A DNA stretch of 64,000 nucleotides from the NCBI RefSeq assembly GCF_963678165.1, contig NZ_OY782755.1, positions 1,240,001 through 1,304,000 of the forward strand, given 5' to 3'. Position numbers and translations under genes: made by a program. The notes under the pieces were generated by a model that had not been told where the DNA came from, ran no database searches, and worked only from the letters and a program-made list of their open reading frames with translations. Each line of letters begins with the position of its first letter. Position 1 is the first letter of the stretch. Shown here piece after piece: positions 42,401 through 51,066 of this stretch. Origin of the DNA: an uncultured Acetobacteroides sp. Lineage in GTDB: Bacteria > Bacteroidota > Bacteroidia > Bacteroidales > ZOR0009.

Positions 42401-42580
42401 ATACATGCCATCTATGCTGGTAGTAACCCCTCTGGTACTACCCATAATTGCAACAGAAACCCCTGGTAGAGGTTGCCCATCATTGGCCGATGTAACCTTA
42501 CCTGTTATCTTACCCTGCGCATATGTCTGCAAGGTAAAGGCAAGGAGCAACCAAATTGTCAAGTGAATTTTTTGTTTCAT
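39404..42580 (-). CDS. SusC/RagA TonB-dependent glycan importer
   Basis: 1058 residues. Signal peptide (LTIWLLLAFTLQTYAQ), a carboxypeptidase-regulatory-like domain (about 25-100, GKITGKVTSANDGQPLPGVS), TonB plug (about 110-225, KVRIRGIGTINNSEPLYIVD and VEVLKDAASSAIYGARAANG) and a long beta-barrel with the C-terminal RLRLFVSAENLITITGYDGF block typical of SusC. With SusD it forms the outer-membrane pump for beta-glucan oligosaccharides, driven by TonB. It is the first gene of the PUL. Confidence 0.96.
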   Translation of the reverse strand: MKQKIHLTIWLLLAFTLQTYAQGKITGKVTSANDGQPLPGVSVAIMGSTRGVTTSIDGMYSIEAKKGETLIFSSIGYETYKEILTGQKAINVSLKESNQKIDELVVVGYGIQKKSVVTAAISKVSAEQLNTSKPSRVEDVLKGKASGVQITQSSGQPGSDSKVRIRGIGTINNSEPLYIVDGMAVDGGINYLNPTDIQSVEVLKDAASSAIYGARAANGVILITTKNGQKGKPTVSYDVTYGWQNPWKEKSVLNATEYMNIMNESLVNDGKAPRYTAEQIKSAGTGTNWQKETFNYDAPVQSHQVSVSGGTDKGTYFLSFGYYDQEGIVGGNYNKSNYNRYSIRLNSSYNLFEDNSRNFLNKLRAGTNVGYSRSKSSGIETNSEYGSILGSAVTFSPLVSVYADDATAAEILAQHPYAVKDKNGKVFSTPPAGFQELANPVGMLNQPNGSVNNDDKFVANFWGELDIFEGLKFKSSFGADLAFWGYDDYSFPYFLATQGKNQDFSTVSSNMNRGYKWQVENVLSYSKSFDKHNLTVVLGQSAQKYTYKNIGGNFRDLLETDPNKAVINYCIADQKLSKINGGTGGYDNTTLASYFGRLDYNYNERYILQGTVRRDGSSNFGSANKWAIFPAFSLGWNITNEEFMQNRPTWLSQLKLRAGWGKNGNEHIGGFLYTSLMQGGQNYYFGGSYQLGTLQKVGENGGMMQYGSSPARIANPDIKWEESEQVDLGLDARLFSSKVNLGFDYFKKKTNGMLMYIPIPDYVGMAAPMGNVGDMENWGLEFELGYKEKIGDVNFSVNANATYLKNKLVKLGNASGESILQNAGASGLGSYVKEENGEIFPFFYGFKTDGIAQNKAQADAYNAKYGEKAQAGDVLFHDLNNDGKITDADKTKIGKGMPDWTYGLSLNADWKGIDLALFFQGTLGNDIFDFSQRGDIPAMNRPSWILDRWIGEGTSNKLPRMTIENPNGNWRSSDLYIKDGSYLRLKTAQLGYTLPLGLTKKASIQRLRLFVSAENLITITGYDGFDPEVASGDYTTIGIDRGIYPQSRTISVGANITF

Positions 42581-42620
42581 TCAGGTCTAGATTTTAGTTG
42601 GTTTAATCTTAAATCACGGG

Positions 42621-42628
42621 CAAATATA
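42621..42628 (-). promoter_or_regulatory. -7 element for SusC operon
   Basis: TATATTTG on the minus strand, a full match to TAnnTTTG, 41 bp before the SusC ATG. Leader about 33 bases. No TTTG is seen near -33, as expected for an activator-dependent promoter. Confidence 0.65.
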
Positions 42629-43156
42629 TCTTAATGAATCCTTTTAGTGTTAATAAGTGTTACTTCAAAAATTCATCAAATCGATTTTTGCAACTCATCT
42701 TAAATACATCATATGGATGTTTAAATATTTGAATAGTAGTAAAGATGATGTCTTGAAAACACATCTTGCGAAATATTTTGAAATTATGTCATTTCGACTC
42801 TGTGTTTTGAAATTTTTGTAAAATAACAACTCCGTTTTTTTTTGATTGTATGGGAGCCTTTTTCTTAATCAATGCCACTGCTGGTGCTTCCTTGTTTGCC
42901 ATTTTCCCTCGCATTATATGGACGCTTACTATTAGCGGAGGTAGAGGGCGGATTGCTGGGGATTTTGCTCATCATGTTTTGCCTACTGAAGATACTGTTC
43001 TATATTACCTTGTAAGGGGAGGTGTCTTGTCTGCCATGTTCTGTAACTATTGTTACTCCATTAATGGGGCTTTAATTGCTTGTGGTCTTTGTTCTTAATG
43101 AAGAAATCTCCTCGTTACTTTTATACAAGCCTCTCTGATGATGAGGGGCTGTTTTA

Positions 43157-43207
43157 AAAGATAAATTCCTACAATAAGGATTACCCTTGTTGTAGGAATT
43201 TATCTTT
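43157..43207 (-). terminator. Terminator-like hairpin after the SusR-like gene
   Basis: An 18-bp perfect stem: AAAGATAAATTCCTACAA (43157-43174) with TTGTAGGAATTTATCTTT (43190-43207), loop of 15 bases. It lies 35 bp after the stop on the minus strand; the T tract after it is short (TTTT). Confidence 0.7.
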
Positions 43208-43241
43208 GATTCTTGCTCGTATGTAAGGCTTACTAGGAAAT

Positions 43242-46118
43242 CTATATTTCCATTAGTATTTCTGAAAGACCCTCGGCGCGTTCCAAACCCAGCTTCTTCC
43301 TTACCCTATAGCGGCTAATCTCTACGCCTCTGGGAGAGATGTTCATAAGCGTTGCAATCTCTTTAGACGACATATTCATCTTTAGATATACGCAAAGCCG
43401 AAGCTCGCGCGAGGTAATATCTGGATATTTCACCTTCAATCGCTTCATGAAATCCTCATGGATTTGTTCTAGGTGCATCTCAAATATCTTCCAGTCCGAT
43501 TTATTATCGATGTCCTTTGATATCTTTTTGATGATGTTACTTGCCTTCTCCTTTACCGTTTTGTCGGTGGTGTTGGATTGTAACTTTGAAAGCTCTGACT
43601 TCATCTTGTTGATCATCTCGTTTTTTTGGATGATGTGCATTGTCGAAAGAGCAAGTTCGCGCTCTTTGCGCTTCATCACCTCCTGTAGATTCTCATTCTT
43701 AATTCGAATCATTTCATTCTCCGACTGCAGGGCGTCTTTTATGAGCTGTTCCTCCCGGTCTTTAAACCTCAACTTCTGCTTTTCCTCACCATGCATTCTC
43801 GACTTCTCGATGTTGAGGTAGTATCGCTTCTTGATTTTTACCACAATAGCCAGCAGCAGGATAAGGTAAATGATGTAGGCGTAAATTGTTCTATGCCATG
43901 GAGGAAGAATGGTTAGCGATTTTGTCTCTGCTTCGCGGATTTCTCCATTAATGCTTTTGGCCCTAACCCTTATTTTGTACTCACCCTCGCTTAAGTTCAT
44001 GTATTCTTTGTGGTTGTTGTCGCTCCATTGCGACCATTCGTCATCAAATCCCTCGAGCTTAAAGGAGTACTGTACGGCATCGTTGTTTTTGTAGGGTACG
44101 GAGGCCTTTATGGTTATAGGCGTGTTGCTATGCTTAATTCTTACCGATAGATTTGGAGTGAAGCTGTATGAAAAGGTTTCGCCTTTAGCGCTAATGCTCT
44201 TAGTTATAACCTTAAATTGGGTTGAGTTGCCCTTGCTTGCCATGGGGTCGTAAAGAGCAATGCCATCTTCAGTTCCAATTAGGGTTGTGTTATCGGGAAG
44301 GCTGGCTATGTATTCGAAGGTTATGTTGTTGTGGTTGGTTAAGGGGTAGAATGGGCTACTTATTTTTGCGTATTTCTCATCTTCCTGAAGCCTTAATACC
44401 GAAAGCTGGTTGTTCTTGTAGTACCAAATGTTTCCGCGTTCGTCCTGCTTCATGTAGCTGATCATTGAAGTCTCGGGGATGAGTTTGTTGTAGTAGCAGC
44501 TTGCGGTAAAGAGGTTTCGTGAAGGGTTGTACTCGTAGATTCCCTTCTGGGTTGATGCAATTATCTTACCGTTGATCCTCCAAATGTTATTGTCCTTGTC
44601 GGATGGAAGGCCGCTGCGGGTGCCGTAGAATTCGATGGCGGTGAACTTTGTGAGCTCCTTGTTGGGCTTGATCTTGTAGATTCCCTTGTACCCATGGCTC
44701 ACCCAGATGTATCCGTTGTCGTCAACTTCAATAAAGCGCGACGACTCGTTGAACCCCGATATGTTGTTGACGAACTTCCATTGGGCGCCAACCTTCTCGA
44801 TGACGGCTATGCCGGAGTAGTGGCCAACGAGCACTTTGGTCTTCTCCTTGTTGATTGGGATGAATAGCCAAGCGCCTCTAACTCCTTTAACCTCCGTGAC
44901 CCTAGAATTCGATACCGCATAAACCCCGTTGTTGTGCCCGCAGAAGAGGGTGCCCCCCACTTGGGTTAGGTTCCAGACCTGCCCTTCCGAGCCGGGTACG
45001 AGCTTGAAGTCGCTCTCGCTCTTCATCGGATCTAAAAACTTGTTCCAGCTTATGCTGTATAGGCCCGAGTTGGTCCCGATATACAGCATCCCATTCAGGA
45101 GGCTTGAGGTGTACACCGATTCGATGTTGAAGGAATTCCCGATGTAGCTTAGAGAGGAGTTGAACTCAACCTTGGCGATGCCATTATTGAGCCCTAGCCA
45201 GATGTTGTTCTCTGCATCCTTCCCGATGCTTATGACGGTGTTGTTGCTCAGCCCCCGATTCTTGTTGATGTGGAGCACGATTTTGCCCCGGCTATCAATA
45301 ATGTAAAGGCCGTTGAGGATTGTCCCTATTGCATGGTACCCGTTAATTCTGCATTCTGAGTTGATCTGGTACGCCTTCAGCATGTTGGAGGCGGGGATGA
45401 CCCATTCCGAAATGGTATGGCCGTCGTAAATAAACAGCCCCTTGTCGATGGTTGATATGAGATATCGCTTTGAGTCGAGCATGGAAACCCCCGAGAGCTG
45501 TCGGGTTATGACCTTGCGCTTGGGGTCAATCGGCATCAGCTTCCCCTTTTCGAGGAGGAGGATTCCCTTCGCCGCATCATTTACGAATAGCCTGCCGTTG
45601 GCGATGAACGAGAAGTCGAAGCGCGAGGGGGCCTTGATGATGGTGATGCGGTTGCCGGTATACCTGAATATTGCCTCGTTGGATTGGAAGTAGATCTCGT
45701 TGTTTAGCTCGTGGATTTTCCAGATGTCGCTGAAGTAGAACTTCCGGCGCAGCTTGGGGGTGATGCTCTTGTAGGTAAGCACCCCGTGCGAGTTGGCCGA
45801 GTAGTAGCCGAAGTCGCAAAATCCGCCGACGTAAATCCGGCCATTGCTGTAGAGTACGGCCCTGTTCAGCACGTGCAGCTCCTTGTAGATGCTCCACTCT
45901 TTGCCGTCAAACTCGAGGAGCCCGTCGTTGTTTGCCACGTACATGAAGCCGTTGGCCGATTGGGTGAACATCCAGCTCTGGGTGCCCCCCTTGTACATCG
46001 ATTTGCTGTAGCTTACGATTCGGGGAATGCCCGCCAGCGAGCCTTGCGCAAGGGCTGGGTATATGCTGCTGCCCAGCAGGGCGAGCAGTAGCGTGAGGAG
46101 TGTTGCCGTCTTCTTCAT
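43242..46118 (-). CDS. SusR-like membrane-spanning regulator (propeller, Y_Y_Y, TM, LuxR-type HTH)
   Basis: 958 residues from ATG at 46118 (MKKTATLLTLLLALLGSSIY), a signal peptide. Residues about 30-660 form two-component-regulator propeller repeats (IWLGLNNGIAKVEFNSSLSY and similar blades), followed by a Y_Y_Y domain (about 670-735, YSFKLEGFDDEWSQWSDN). One transmembrane helix (TIYAYIIYLILLLAIVVKI) precedes a cytoplasmic coiled coil (about 770-880). The C-terminus is a LuxR-type helix-turn-helix (about 893-958, TSRELRLCVYLKMNMSSKEI). There is no kinase or receiver domain, unlike hybrid two-component systems. It is set like SusR to sense periplasmic glycan and turn on the PUL. Confidence 0.9.
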   Translation of the reverse strand: MKKTATLLTLLLALLGSSIYPALAQGSLAGIPRIVSYSKSMYKGGTQSWMFTQSANGFMYVANNDGLLEFDGKEWSIYKELHVLNRAVLYSNGRIYVGGFCDFGYYSANSHGVLTYKSITPKLRRKFYFSDIWKIHELNNEIYFQSNEAIFRYTGNRITIIKAPSRFDFSFIANGRLFVNDAAKGILLLEKGKLMPIDPKRKVITRQLSGVSMLDSKRYLISTIDKGLFIYDGHTISEWVIPASNMLKAYQINSECRINGYHAIGTILNGLYIIDSRGKIVLHINKNRGLSNNTVISIGKDAENNIWLGLNNGIAKVEFNSSLSYIGNSFNIESVYTSSLLNGMLYIGTNSGLYSISWNKFLDPMKSESDFKLVPGSEGQVWNLTQVGGTLFCGHNNGVYAVSNSRVTEVKGVRGAWLFIPINKEKTKVLVGHYSGIAVIEKVGAQWKFVNNISGFNESSRFIEVDDNGYIWVSHGYKGIYKIKPNKELTKFTAIEFYGTRSGLPSDKDNNIWRINGKIIASTQKGIYEYNPSRNLFTASCYYNKLIPETSMISYMKQDERGNIWYYKNNQLSVLRLQEDEKYAKISSPFYPLTNHNNITFEYIASLPDNTTLIGTEDGIALYDPMASKGNSTQFKVITKSISAKGETFSYSFTPNLSVRIKHSNTPITIKASVPYKNNDAVQYSFKLEGFDDEWSQWSDNNHKEYMNLSEGEYKIRVRAKSINGEIREAETKSLTILPPWHRTIYAYIIYLILLLAIVVKIKKRYYLNIEKSRMHGEEKQKLRFKDREEQLIKDALQSENEMIRIKNENLQEVMKRKERELALSTMHIIQKNEMINKMKSELSKLQSNTTDKTVKEKASNIIKKISKDIDNKSDWKIFEMHLEQIHEDFMKRLKVKYPDITSRELRLCVYLKMNMSSKEIATLMNISPRGVEISRYRVRKKLGLERAEGLSEILMEI

Positions 46119-46262
46119 TTTGTTAGGTTGTATTGCTTTATATGTAGGCATCTCGAATATTCGTGGTGCAGATAGTTGCCTAGCGCTAGAAGCTAAACGG
46201 TGTGAAAGTATTTAATTCGGTAACTTTCTACAAATATTTGACACCTTTTTCGTTTCAAATTA

Positions 46263-46372
46263 AAAGCGTCGGGTGTGGTAGCAGGCGTAAAACGGTAGTA
46301 CGGAGCGTGAAAAAAGTTGCCATGAGCATCAAAAAATGGTCACGATGCGCGAGAGCTGCGATGCTTCGCCAT
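46263..46372. repeat. Possible tandem array F, five to six ~21-bp units
   Basis: GCGT or a close variant occurs at 46266, 46285, 46305, 46326, 46347 and 46368, with spacings of 19, 20, 21, 21 and 21 bp. Units such as GCGTGAAAAAAGTTGCCATG and GCATCAAAAAATGGTCACGA share the same plan. It lies in the ~430-bp divergent space between the SusR-like gene and the gene at 46548; no gene is seen in that space. It is weaker than arrays B to D. Confidence 0.5.
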
Positions 46373-46547
46373 GCATCCGGCATCGGCCTCACCTGTAAAA
46401 GACCATCTCCGTTCGTCTATGGGAACCGCCTCTGCCCAACAGGGTCTCTATCTCGCTCGCTGATGCTAAACCGAAGCGGATATTGTGTATCTTCGTTTTT
46501 GGGTAGAAGCCTACCCGCTAACGCATAACCTACAAACTTGCTACGCT

Positions 46548-47021
46548 ATGATACAGGACAACCTCGCTAAAATCACCTTTACCCCCGACGAGGTGGCGGC
46601 ACTCGACGGTGCGCTGGCCACCATCGAGCAGGTGCTCGAAAAAAAGATGGTAAGCCTTACCCCCAAGCAGCGCAGGCAGTACAGCCGCGTGAGGTACAAC
46701 ATGGAGAATTGGGTGAACAAGGCCACTGGCTACATCGCCAACAACGCGGAGCTGACCCCCTCGTTTGTTGATGTCGGGCAGCTGCGGCTCGACATGGAGA
46801 CTCACCTGATGCTAAACCCTCGTATCGATAAGATGGAGGTACTCCTTCAAGGGATTAAGGATACTAACCTGCTGTTGGGTTCCGACATCTACAACGCCTG
46901 CATCTCCTTCTACCGCTCGGTTAAGCTGGCCTCTTTGGGCAATACCCCTAGCGCCTCGGCTATTTACGACGACCTAAAGAAGCAGTTCTCGGGTGGCCGT
47001 AAGAAGGCTGCCGAGAAGTAG
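46548..47021 (+). CDS. Conserved protein of unknown function
   Basis: 157 residues from ATG at 46548, which starts MIQDNLAKITFTPDEVAALD; the frame is open from 46485, but that part is less likely. The protein is all helical (LATIEQVLEKKMVSLTPKQ, then NWVNKATGYIANNAEL, LDMETHLMLNPRIDKMEV). The length and spacing of helices suggest a four-helix bundle or repeat. Basic tail (SGGRKKAAEK). Function unknown. Confidence 0.7.
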   Translation: MIQDNLAKITFTPDEVAALDGALATIEQVLEKKMVSLTPKQRRQYSRVRYNMENWVNKATGYIANNAELTPSFVDVGQLRLDMETHLMLNPRIDKMEVLLQGIKDTNLLLGSDIYNACISFYRSVKLASLGNTPSASAIYDDLKKQFSGGRKKAAEK

Positions 47022-47118
47022 CCTTGGCTTGGGGGCAGCTCTAGGCCCTGCTTTGGGTGGTTGGGTACGCCGCCGAGGGCGTTCTTCCGTATCTCCGCTA
47101 CCGTTAAAATCCATCTCG

Positions 47119-47470
47119 AAGCATCCTTAAGGTATCTCCAATATACCTTTGAGGTATCTTTGATATACCCTTAATGTATATCGGATATACGTTCGATGTA
47201 TTGTTGATATACCTTTGAGGTATCTTTGATATACCATCAATGTATATCGGATATACCTTCGATGTATCTTTAATATACCCATAATGTATATCTGATATAC
47301 GTTCGATGTATTGTTGATATACCCTTAATGTATATCAAAGATACGTTTGAGGCATTATTGATGTACATCATGGGGGACCGATATACGGTCGAGGCATCTT
47401 TGACATGCCTCTAGTGCAGGTCAAAGATGCCTCGATTGTATTCCGATATACCCCAAATACATCGTCGGCT
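47119..47470. repeat. Phased tandem array C, about fifteen 22-bp units
   Basis: ATATAC or a close variant begins at 47141, 47163, 47185, 47207, 47229, 47251, 47273, 47295, 47317, 47339 and 47361, each exactly 22 bp apart, then 47381, 47403, 47425 and 47446. Units are half palindromic (GGTATCTTTGATATACC), so hairpins can form. A higher-order copy of about 110 bp (five units) is visible (47185 and 47295 blocks). It lies between converging genes, upstream of the pruA terminator. Confidence 0.92.
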
Positions 47471-47516
47471 ACCTGTGATGCCTAATGCTGGTGGGTAATT
47501 GGGGTAGGGGGGAAGT

Positions 47517-47541
47517 AAAAAGGGCTCCCGAAGGAGCCCTT
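47517..47541 (-). terminator. Terminator after pruA
   Basis: AAGGGCTCC (47520-47528) pairs with GGAGCCCTT (47533-47541) over a 4-base loop; on the minus strand TTTTTAC follows. It lies 11 bp after the pruA stop. Confidence 0.88.
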
Positions 47542-47552
47542 AACAGAAGTTC

Positions 47553-49184
47553 TTATTCCGCTAGGAATGGGTATTTATAGTCGGTAGGTGGATTTAGGGT
47601 CTCCTTAATCGAGCGGGGGTTGGTCCAGCGGATCAGGTTGAGGTAGCTACCCGCCTTGTCGTTGGTTCCCGAAGCGCGTGCGCCGCCAAAGGGCTGCTGT
47701 CCCACAACGGCACCGGTTGGCTTATCGTTGATGTAGAAGTTGCCAGCGGCATACTTCAGCTTTTCGAAGGCCACCTCGGTAGCGTAGCGGTCGTTCGAGA
47801 AGATCGATCCGGTTAGCGCGTAGGGCGAGGTGGTGTCAACCAGCTCCAGCGTCTCCTCGTACTTGTCGTCCTCGTACACGTAAACGGTGAGCACCGGCCC
47901 GAAGATCTCCTCCTCGATGGTTACGAAGTGGGGATCGTTGGCCAGGATAACGGTAGGCTCAACGAAGTACCCCTTGCTCTTATCGTAGCTTCCGCCAAAT
48001 ACAATCTCGGCATGCTTCGTGTCGCGGGCTTTTTCGATGTAGCTGGTGATGGAGTCGAAGGCCGCCTCGTCGATAACCGCGTTGACGTAGTTGCTGAAGC
48101 TGCGCACATCGCCCACCTTGATCTCGGTCAGCATTTCGCCGATGCTATCCTTAACGGCATACCACAGCGACTTAGGCAGGTAGGCGCGCGATGCGGCCGA
48201 GCACTTCTGCCCCTGGTACTCGAATGATCCACGAACCAGCGCAACGGCCACCTGCTGTGTGTCGGCCGATGGATGAACCATCACGAAGTCCTTGCCTCCA
48301 GTTTCGCCAACAATCTTGGGGTACGAGCGGTAGTGAGGCAGATTCTTGGCAATCTCCGACCAGAAGGTGTTGAACGTCGAGGTAGAACCCGTAAAGTGAA
48401 CCCCAGCAAACTCGCGGTGGGCGAAGATCTCCTTGCCAATAACCGACCCCTTTCCGGGGATGAAGTTGATGATGCCATCGGGCAGCCCAGCCTCCTTATA
48501 GATCTGCATCAGGTAGTAGTTGGATAGGATGGCGGTGGTAGCCGGCTTCCAAACCACGGCATTACCCATAATAGCTGGCGACATGCACAGGTTGGAGGCA
48601 ATGGCGGTAAAGTTGAATGGGGTAACCGCAAACACGAACCCCTCCAGCGGGCGGTACTCCATGCGGTTGATCACGTCGGTGGTCGGCGACATGGGCTGGT
48701 CGGCATAGATCTGCGACATGAAGTAGGCGTTGAAGCGAAGGAAGTCGATTGTTTCGCAGGCAGAGTCGATCTCGGCCTGGAAGGCATTCTTGCTTTGGCC
48801 CAGCATGGTGGCGGCATTCATAACGGCCCTATACTTCTTGGAGATGAGTTCGGCAACGCGAAGGGCGATGGAGGCTCTATCTATCCAAGAGATTTTCTCC
48901 CATTTCTTGCGTGCCTCAAGGGCCGCTTCGATGGCCATCTTAACCTCATTTTCGCCGGCCAAGTGGTAGGTTGCCAAAACATGGTTGTGGTCGTGCGGCA
49001 TAACAACCTTACCGGTGTTGCCCGTTCTGATCTCCTTGCCCCCAATTATTAGTGGAATTTCGATCTGTTGAGAAGACATCTTTTCGAGTTCGGCAACCAG
49101 CTCGCGGCGTTCTGGCGAGTTGGGCGCGTAGCTTAGAACAGGCTCGTTCTTTGGCTTCTCGAAGCTAAATACTGAACTATTCAT
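47553..49184 (-). CDS. pruA: L-glutamate gamma-semialdehyde dehydrogenase
   Basis: 543 residues. It oxidises glutamate semialdehyde (1-pyrroline-5-carboxylate) to glutamate with NAD, the second step of proline use. The aldehyde dehydrogenase fold is clear: catalytic Cys328 in EYQGQKCSAAS and Glu294 in KIVGETGGKDF, with the NAD part VFAVTPFNFTAIASNLCMSP. The C-terminal QQPFGGARASGTNDKAG is typical of this family. It belongs to the group 1 P5C dehydrogenases without a proline dehydrogenase domain. It is a single-gene unit with a terminator after it. Confidence 0.95.
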   Translation of the reverse strand: MNSSVFSFEKPKNEPVLSYAPNSPERRELVAELEKMSSQQIEIPLIIGGKEIRTGNTGKVVMPHDHNHVLATYHLAGENEVKMAIEAALEARKKWEKISWIDRASIALRVAELISKKYRAVMNAATMLGQSKNAFQAEIDSACETIDFLRFNAYFMSQIYADQPMSPTTDVINRMEYRPLEGFVFAVTPFNFTAIASNLCMSPAIMGNAVVWKPATTAILSNYYLMQIYKEAGLPDGIINFIPGKGSVIGKEIFAHREFAGVHFTGSTSTFNTFWSEIAKNLPHYRSYPKIVGETGGKDFVMVHPSADTQQVAVALVRGSFEYQGQKCSAASRAYLPKSLWYAVKDSIGEMLTEIKVGDVRSFSNYVNAVIDEAAFDSITSYIEKARDTKHAEIVFGGSYDKSKGYFVEPTVILANDPHFVTIEEEIFGPVLTVYVYEDDKYEETLELVDTTSPYALTGSIFSNDRYATEVAFEKLKYAAGNFYINDKPTGAVVGQQPFGGARASGTNDKAGSYLNLIRWTNPRSIKETLNPPTDYKYPFLAE

Positions 49185-49218
49185 ACTGGTAGATTAAGTT
49201 TGTGTGATTTGTAAAAAC

Positions 49219-49226
49219 CAAAGTTA
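49219..49226 (-). promoter_or_regulatory. -7 element for pruA
   Basis: TAACTTTG on the minus strand (TAnnTTTG), 35 bp before the ATG at 49184. A TTTG on the minus strand at 49245-49242 is closer than usual for a -33 element. Confidence 0.55.
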
Positions 49227-49438
49227 AAGATTTAAAAATACCAAAGATGATTTTGCTGCTCTTTTTTTGATGGGGTGGTGGGTTACTTTATTTTGGTGTA
49301 GAGGCAGGGGGCACGTTTTTTTGCGGATGTCTCATGTTTTGCTTAGCGTTTCTTTTTCTTGTTGTCCGATGAGCGGTGAGTGAACACAAATTGTGGATAA
49401 TTATGTTAATCACTCTCGGTTAGGTGGTTTTCGAAGTA

Positions 49439-49446
49439 TACTTTTG
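49439..49446 (+). promoter_or_regulatory. -7 element for the lipoprotein/DUF5723 pair
   Basis: TACTTTTG (TAnnTTTG), 29 bp before the ATG at 49475. The divergent space of 290 bp to pruA holds no gene. Confidence 0.55.
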
Positions 49447-49474
49447 CGGACGTTAAGTAAAAAAATAAGGCTGT

Positions 49475-51043
49475 ATGATCGTAAAAAACCGCTTGCTAGT
49501 AGCAGTTCTTCTTGCTTTAGCCTCCGTTTCGTGTGTTAAGGAGGATTACAACATTGATAAGCTTTCCTCGTCGGTTGATGTAACCTCGTCGGTTGCGCTT
49601 CCCATTGCCAGTGGCTCTATTGCGCTAGAGCAGGTGCTGCCTAAGAGCAGCGATACCACCAAATACATCTACGTGGATGGCGATAAGCTGCTTCACTTGG
49701 TGTACAAGCAAACCTTCGATTCGCTTACGTTTAGCAAGTACGCCAACATTGTAAAGGACATGCAGGGCAGCACCTCTATCGCTGCTCCCGATGGCATTTC
49801 GTTTCCCCTGGGCACTACTAGTGGGCAAACTTCCTTTAGCTTTACGATCAGCTTAGATAGAGCCGATCAAACGTTAACTGAGGCGCTACTCGAAGGCGGA
49901 TTGCTTTCCATTAGCAGCAGCGCAACTTTTTATGGGTCGTTCTCCTATACTGTCGAGTCGCAGGATGTCGTAGATGCTAATGGCGAAAATCTGAAAAGAT
50001 CGTTTAACCAAAGTATGAGCTTAAGCCTTGCAGGGTGTAAGATAAAACCCTCCGGCGGCAAGCAAATTAGTTTCAAAATAACTTATGCCATTACCAAGCA
50101 GGGCAGCAGCACCACCAACGATAAGGTTACGCTATCGTTTGGGTTAAGCTCGCTTAGGATTAGCGAGCTGGTTGGCAACCTAGGGCAAATCAGCATTCCG
50201 CTTCAGAATAACTCTCTGCCGCTAGATTTTAGCGATATGGTGGATAACGTTGGCGACTTCGACATAAAGAATCCTCAGGTTAAGCTGATCTTTAGGAATC
50301 AGGCAGTACTACCATTCGCCTTTTCGCATAGCGGAGTAATGGCAACCAAGGATGGTCAAGCCTACAGAATTACAGGGCTCCCCTCACCAATAAATATATA
50401 CTCGCCCACATATGGTGTCGAGAAGGTGAGGCTTAGCGAGGCAGCCATAGATCCAAGCTCAAACTTGGTGAGTGTTCTTGCAAAGTTCCCTCAGAAGCTA
50501 AACTTTAACGGGAGTTTGGTTGCAAACCCAAGCAGCCTTCCCGCGGTGACAAACAGAATAAATACTAAGGATAAGCTTTACATTGGAGCTGCTGCCGATT
50601 TGCCTCTCGATGTTAAGTTGTCGAATGTTGTTTTAAAGGATACGTCGTCGTATGACTTTTCGAGTGTTGTTAAGGATTCGAAGAGCATCGATCTGATGAA
50701 GCTGCAGTTTCAGTTCAAGAACGGTTTCCCTCTCAACCTTAAGGTTACAGCCGTAATTATTGATGCCGCAGGTAATGTTCTCGATAATGTTTTCGCAGCA
50801 CCTTTTGATGTTAAGTCGGCTTCTACCCAGAATGGGAAGGTGGTTGCCGCAACCGAATCAAAGGTTGAGGTATCCTACAATCAGGCACGCATCCAGAAGT
50901 TAAAAGCTGGCGACAGAATCGTGTTCATATCAACGGCGAATACCGACGGAAATAGCACGGGGCAAACGGTTAAGCTGCTTGCCAGCTACAAGGTCGACAT
51001 TAAGGTTGTAGGCTTTATTCAGGCAAACCTCAATAATCTATAG
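49475..51043 (+). CDS. Large lipoprotein of unknown function
   Basis: 522 residues. Lipoprotein signal (LLVAVLLALASVSCVKED), then long beta-rich sequence with three or four repeated modules (SVDVTSSVALPIASGSIALE, DLPLDVKLSNVVLKDTSSYD). No catalytic motif seen. It precedes a DUF5723 outer membrane protein by 23 bp, so the two are one unit and may work together at the outer membrane. It is a conserved type in Bacteroidota. Function unknown. Confidence 0.8.
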   Translation: MIVKNRLLVAVLLALASVSCVKEDYNIDKLSSSVDVTSSVALPIASGSIALEQVLPKSSDTTKYIYVDGDKLLHLVYKQTFDSLTFSKYANIVKDMQGSTSIAAPDGISFPLGTTSGQTSFSFTISLDRADQTLTEALLEGGLLSISSSATFYGSFSYTVESQDVVDANGENLKRSFNQSMSLSLAGCKIKPSGGKQISFKITYAITKQGSSTTNDKVTLSFGLSSLRISELVGNLGQISIPLQNNSLPLDFSDMVDNVGDFDIKNPQVKLIFRNQAVLPFAFSHSGVMATKDGQAYRITGLPSPINIYSPTYGVEKVRLSEAAIDPSSNLVSVLAKFPQKLNFNGSLVANPSSLPAVTNRINTKDKLYIGAAADLPLDVKLSNVVLKDTSSYDFSSVVKDSKSIDLMKLQFQFKNGFPLNLKVTAVIIDAAGNVLDNVFAAPFDVKSASTQNGKVVAATESKVEVSYNQARIQKLKAGDRIVFISTANTDGNSTGQTVKLLASYKVDIKVVGFIQANLNNL

Positions 51044-51066
51044 TTTAAAAATACACTGATAAAGAG

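Larger units (their letters stand above)
42581..43241. other. PUL control region between regulator and SusC
   Basis: About 660 bp, A/T rich in the part near SusC, with no convincing gene. It holds a -7 element at 42621 and the regulator's terminator at 43157-43207. A frame of 82 codons on the plus strand (42850-43098) has no support. The activator site of the SusR-like protein is probably here, but I found no clear repeat for it. Confidence 0.6.

Noticed and set aside
42850-43098. 82-codon plus-strand frame in the PUL control region
   Set aside because: No promoter, no family, odd cysteine-rich ending, and it lies in intergenic DNA facing both neighbours; a weak hairpin after it is not enough support.
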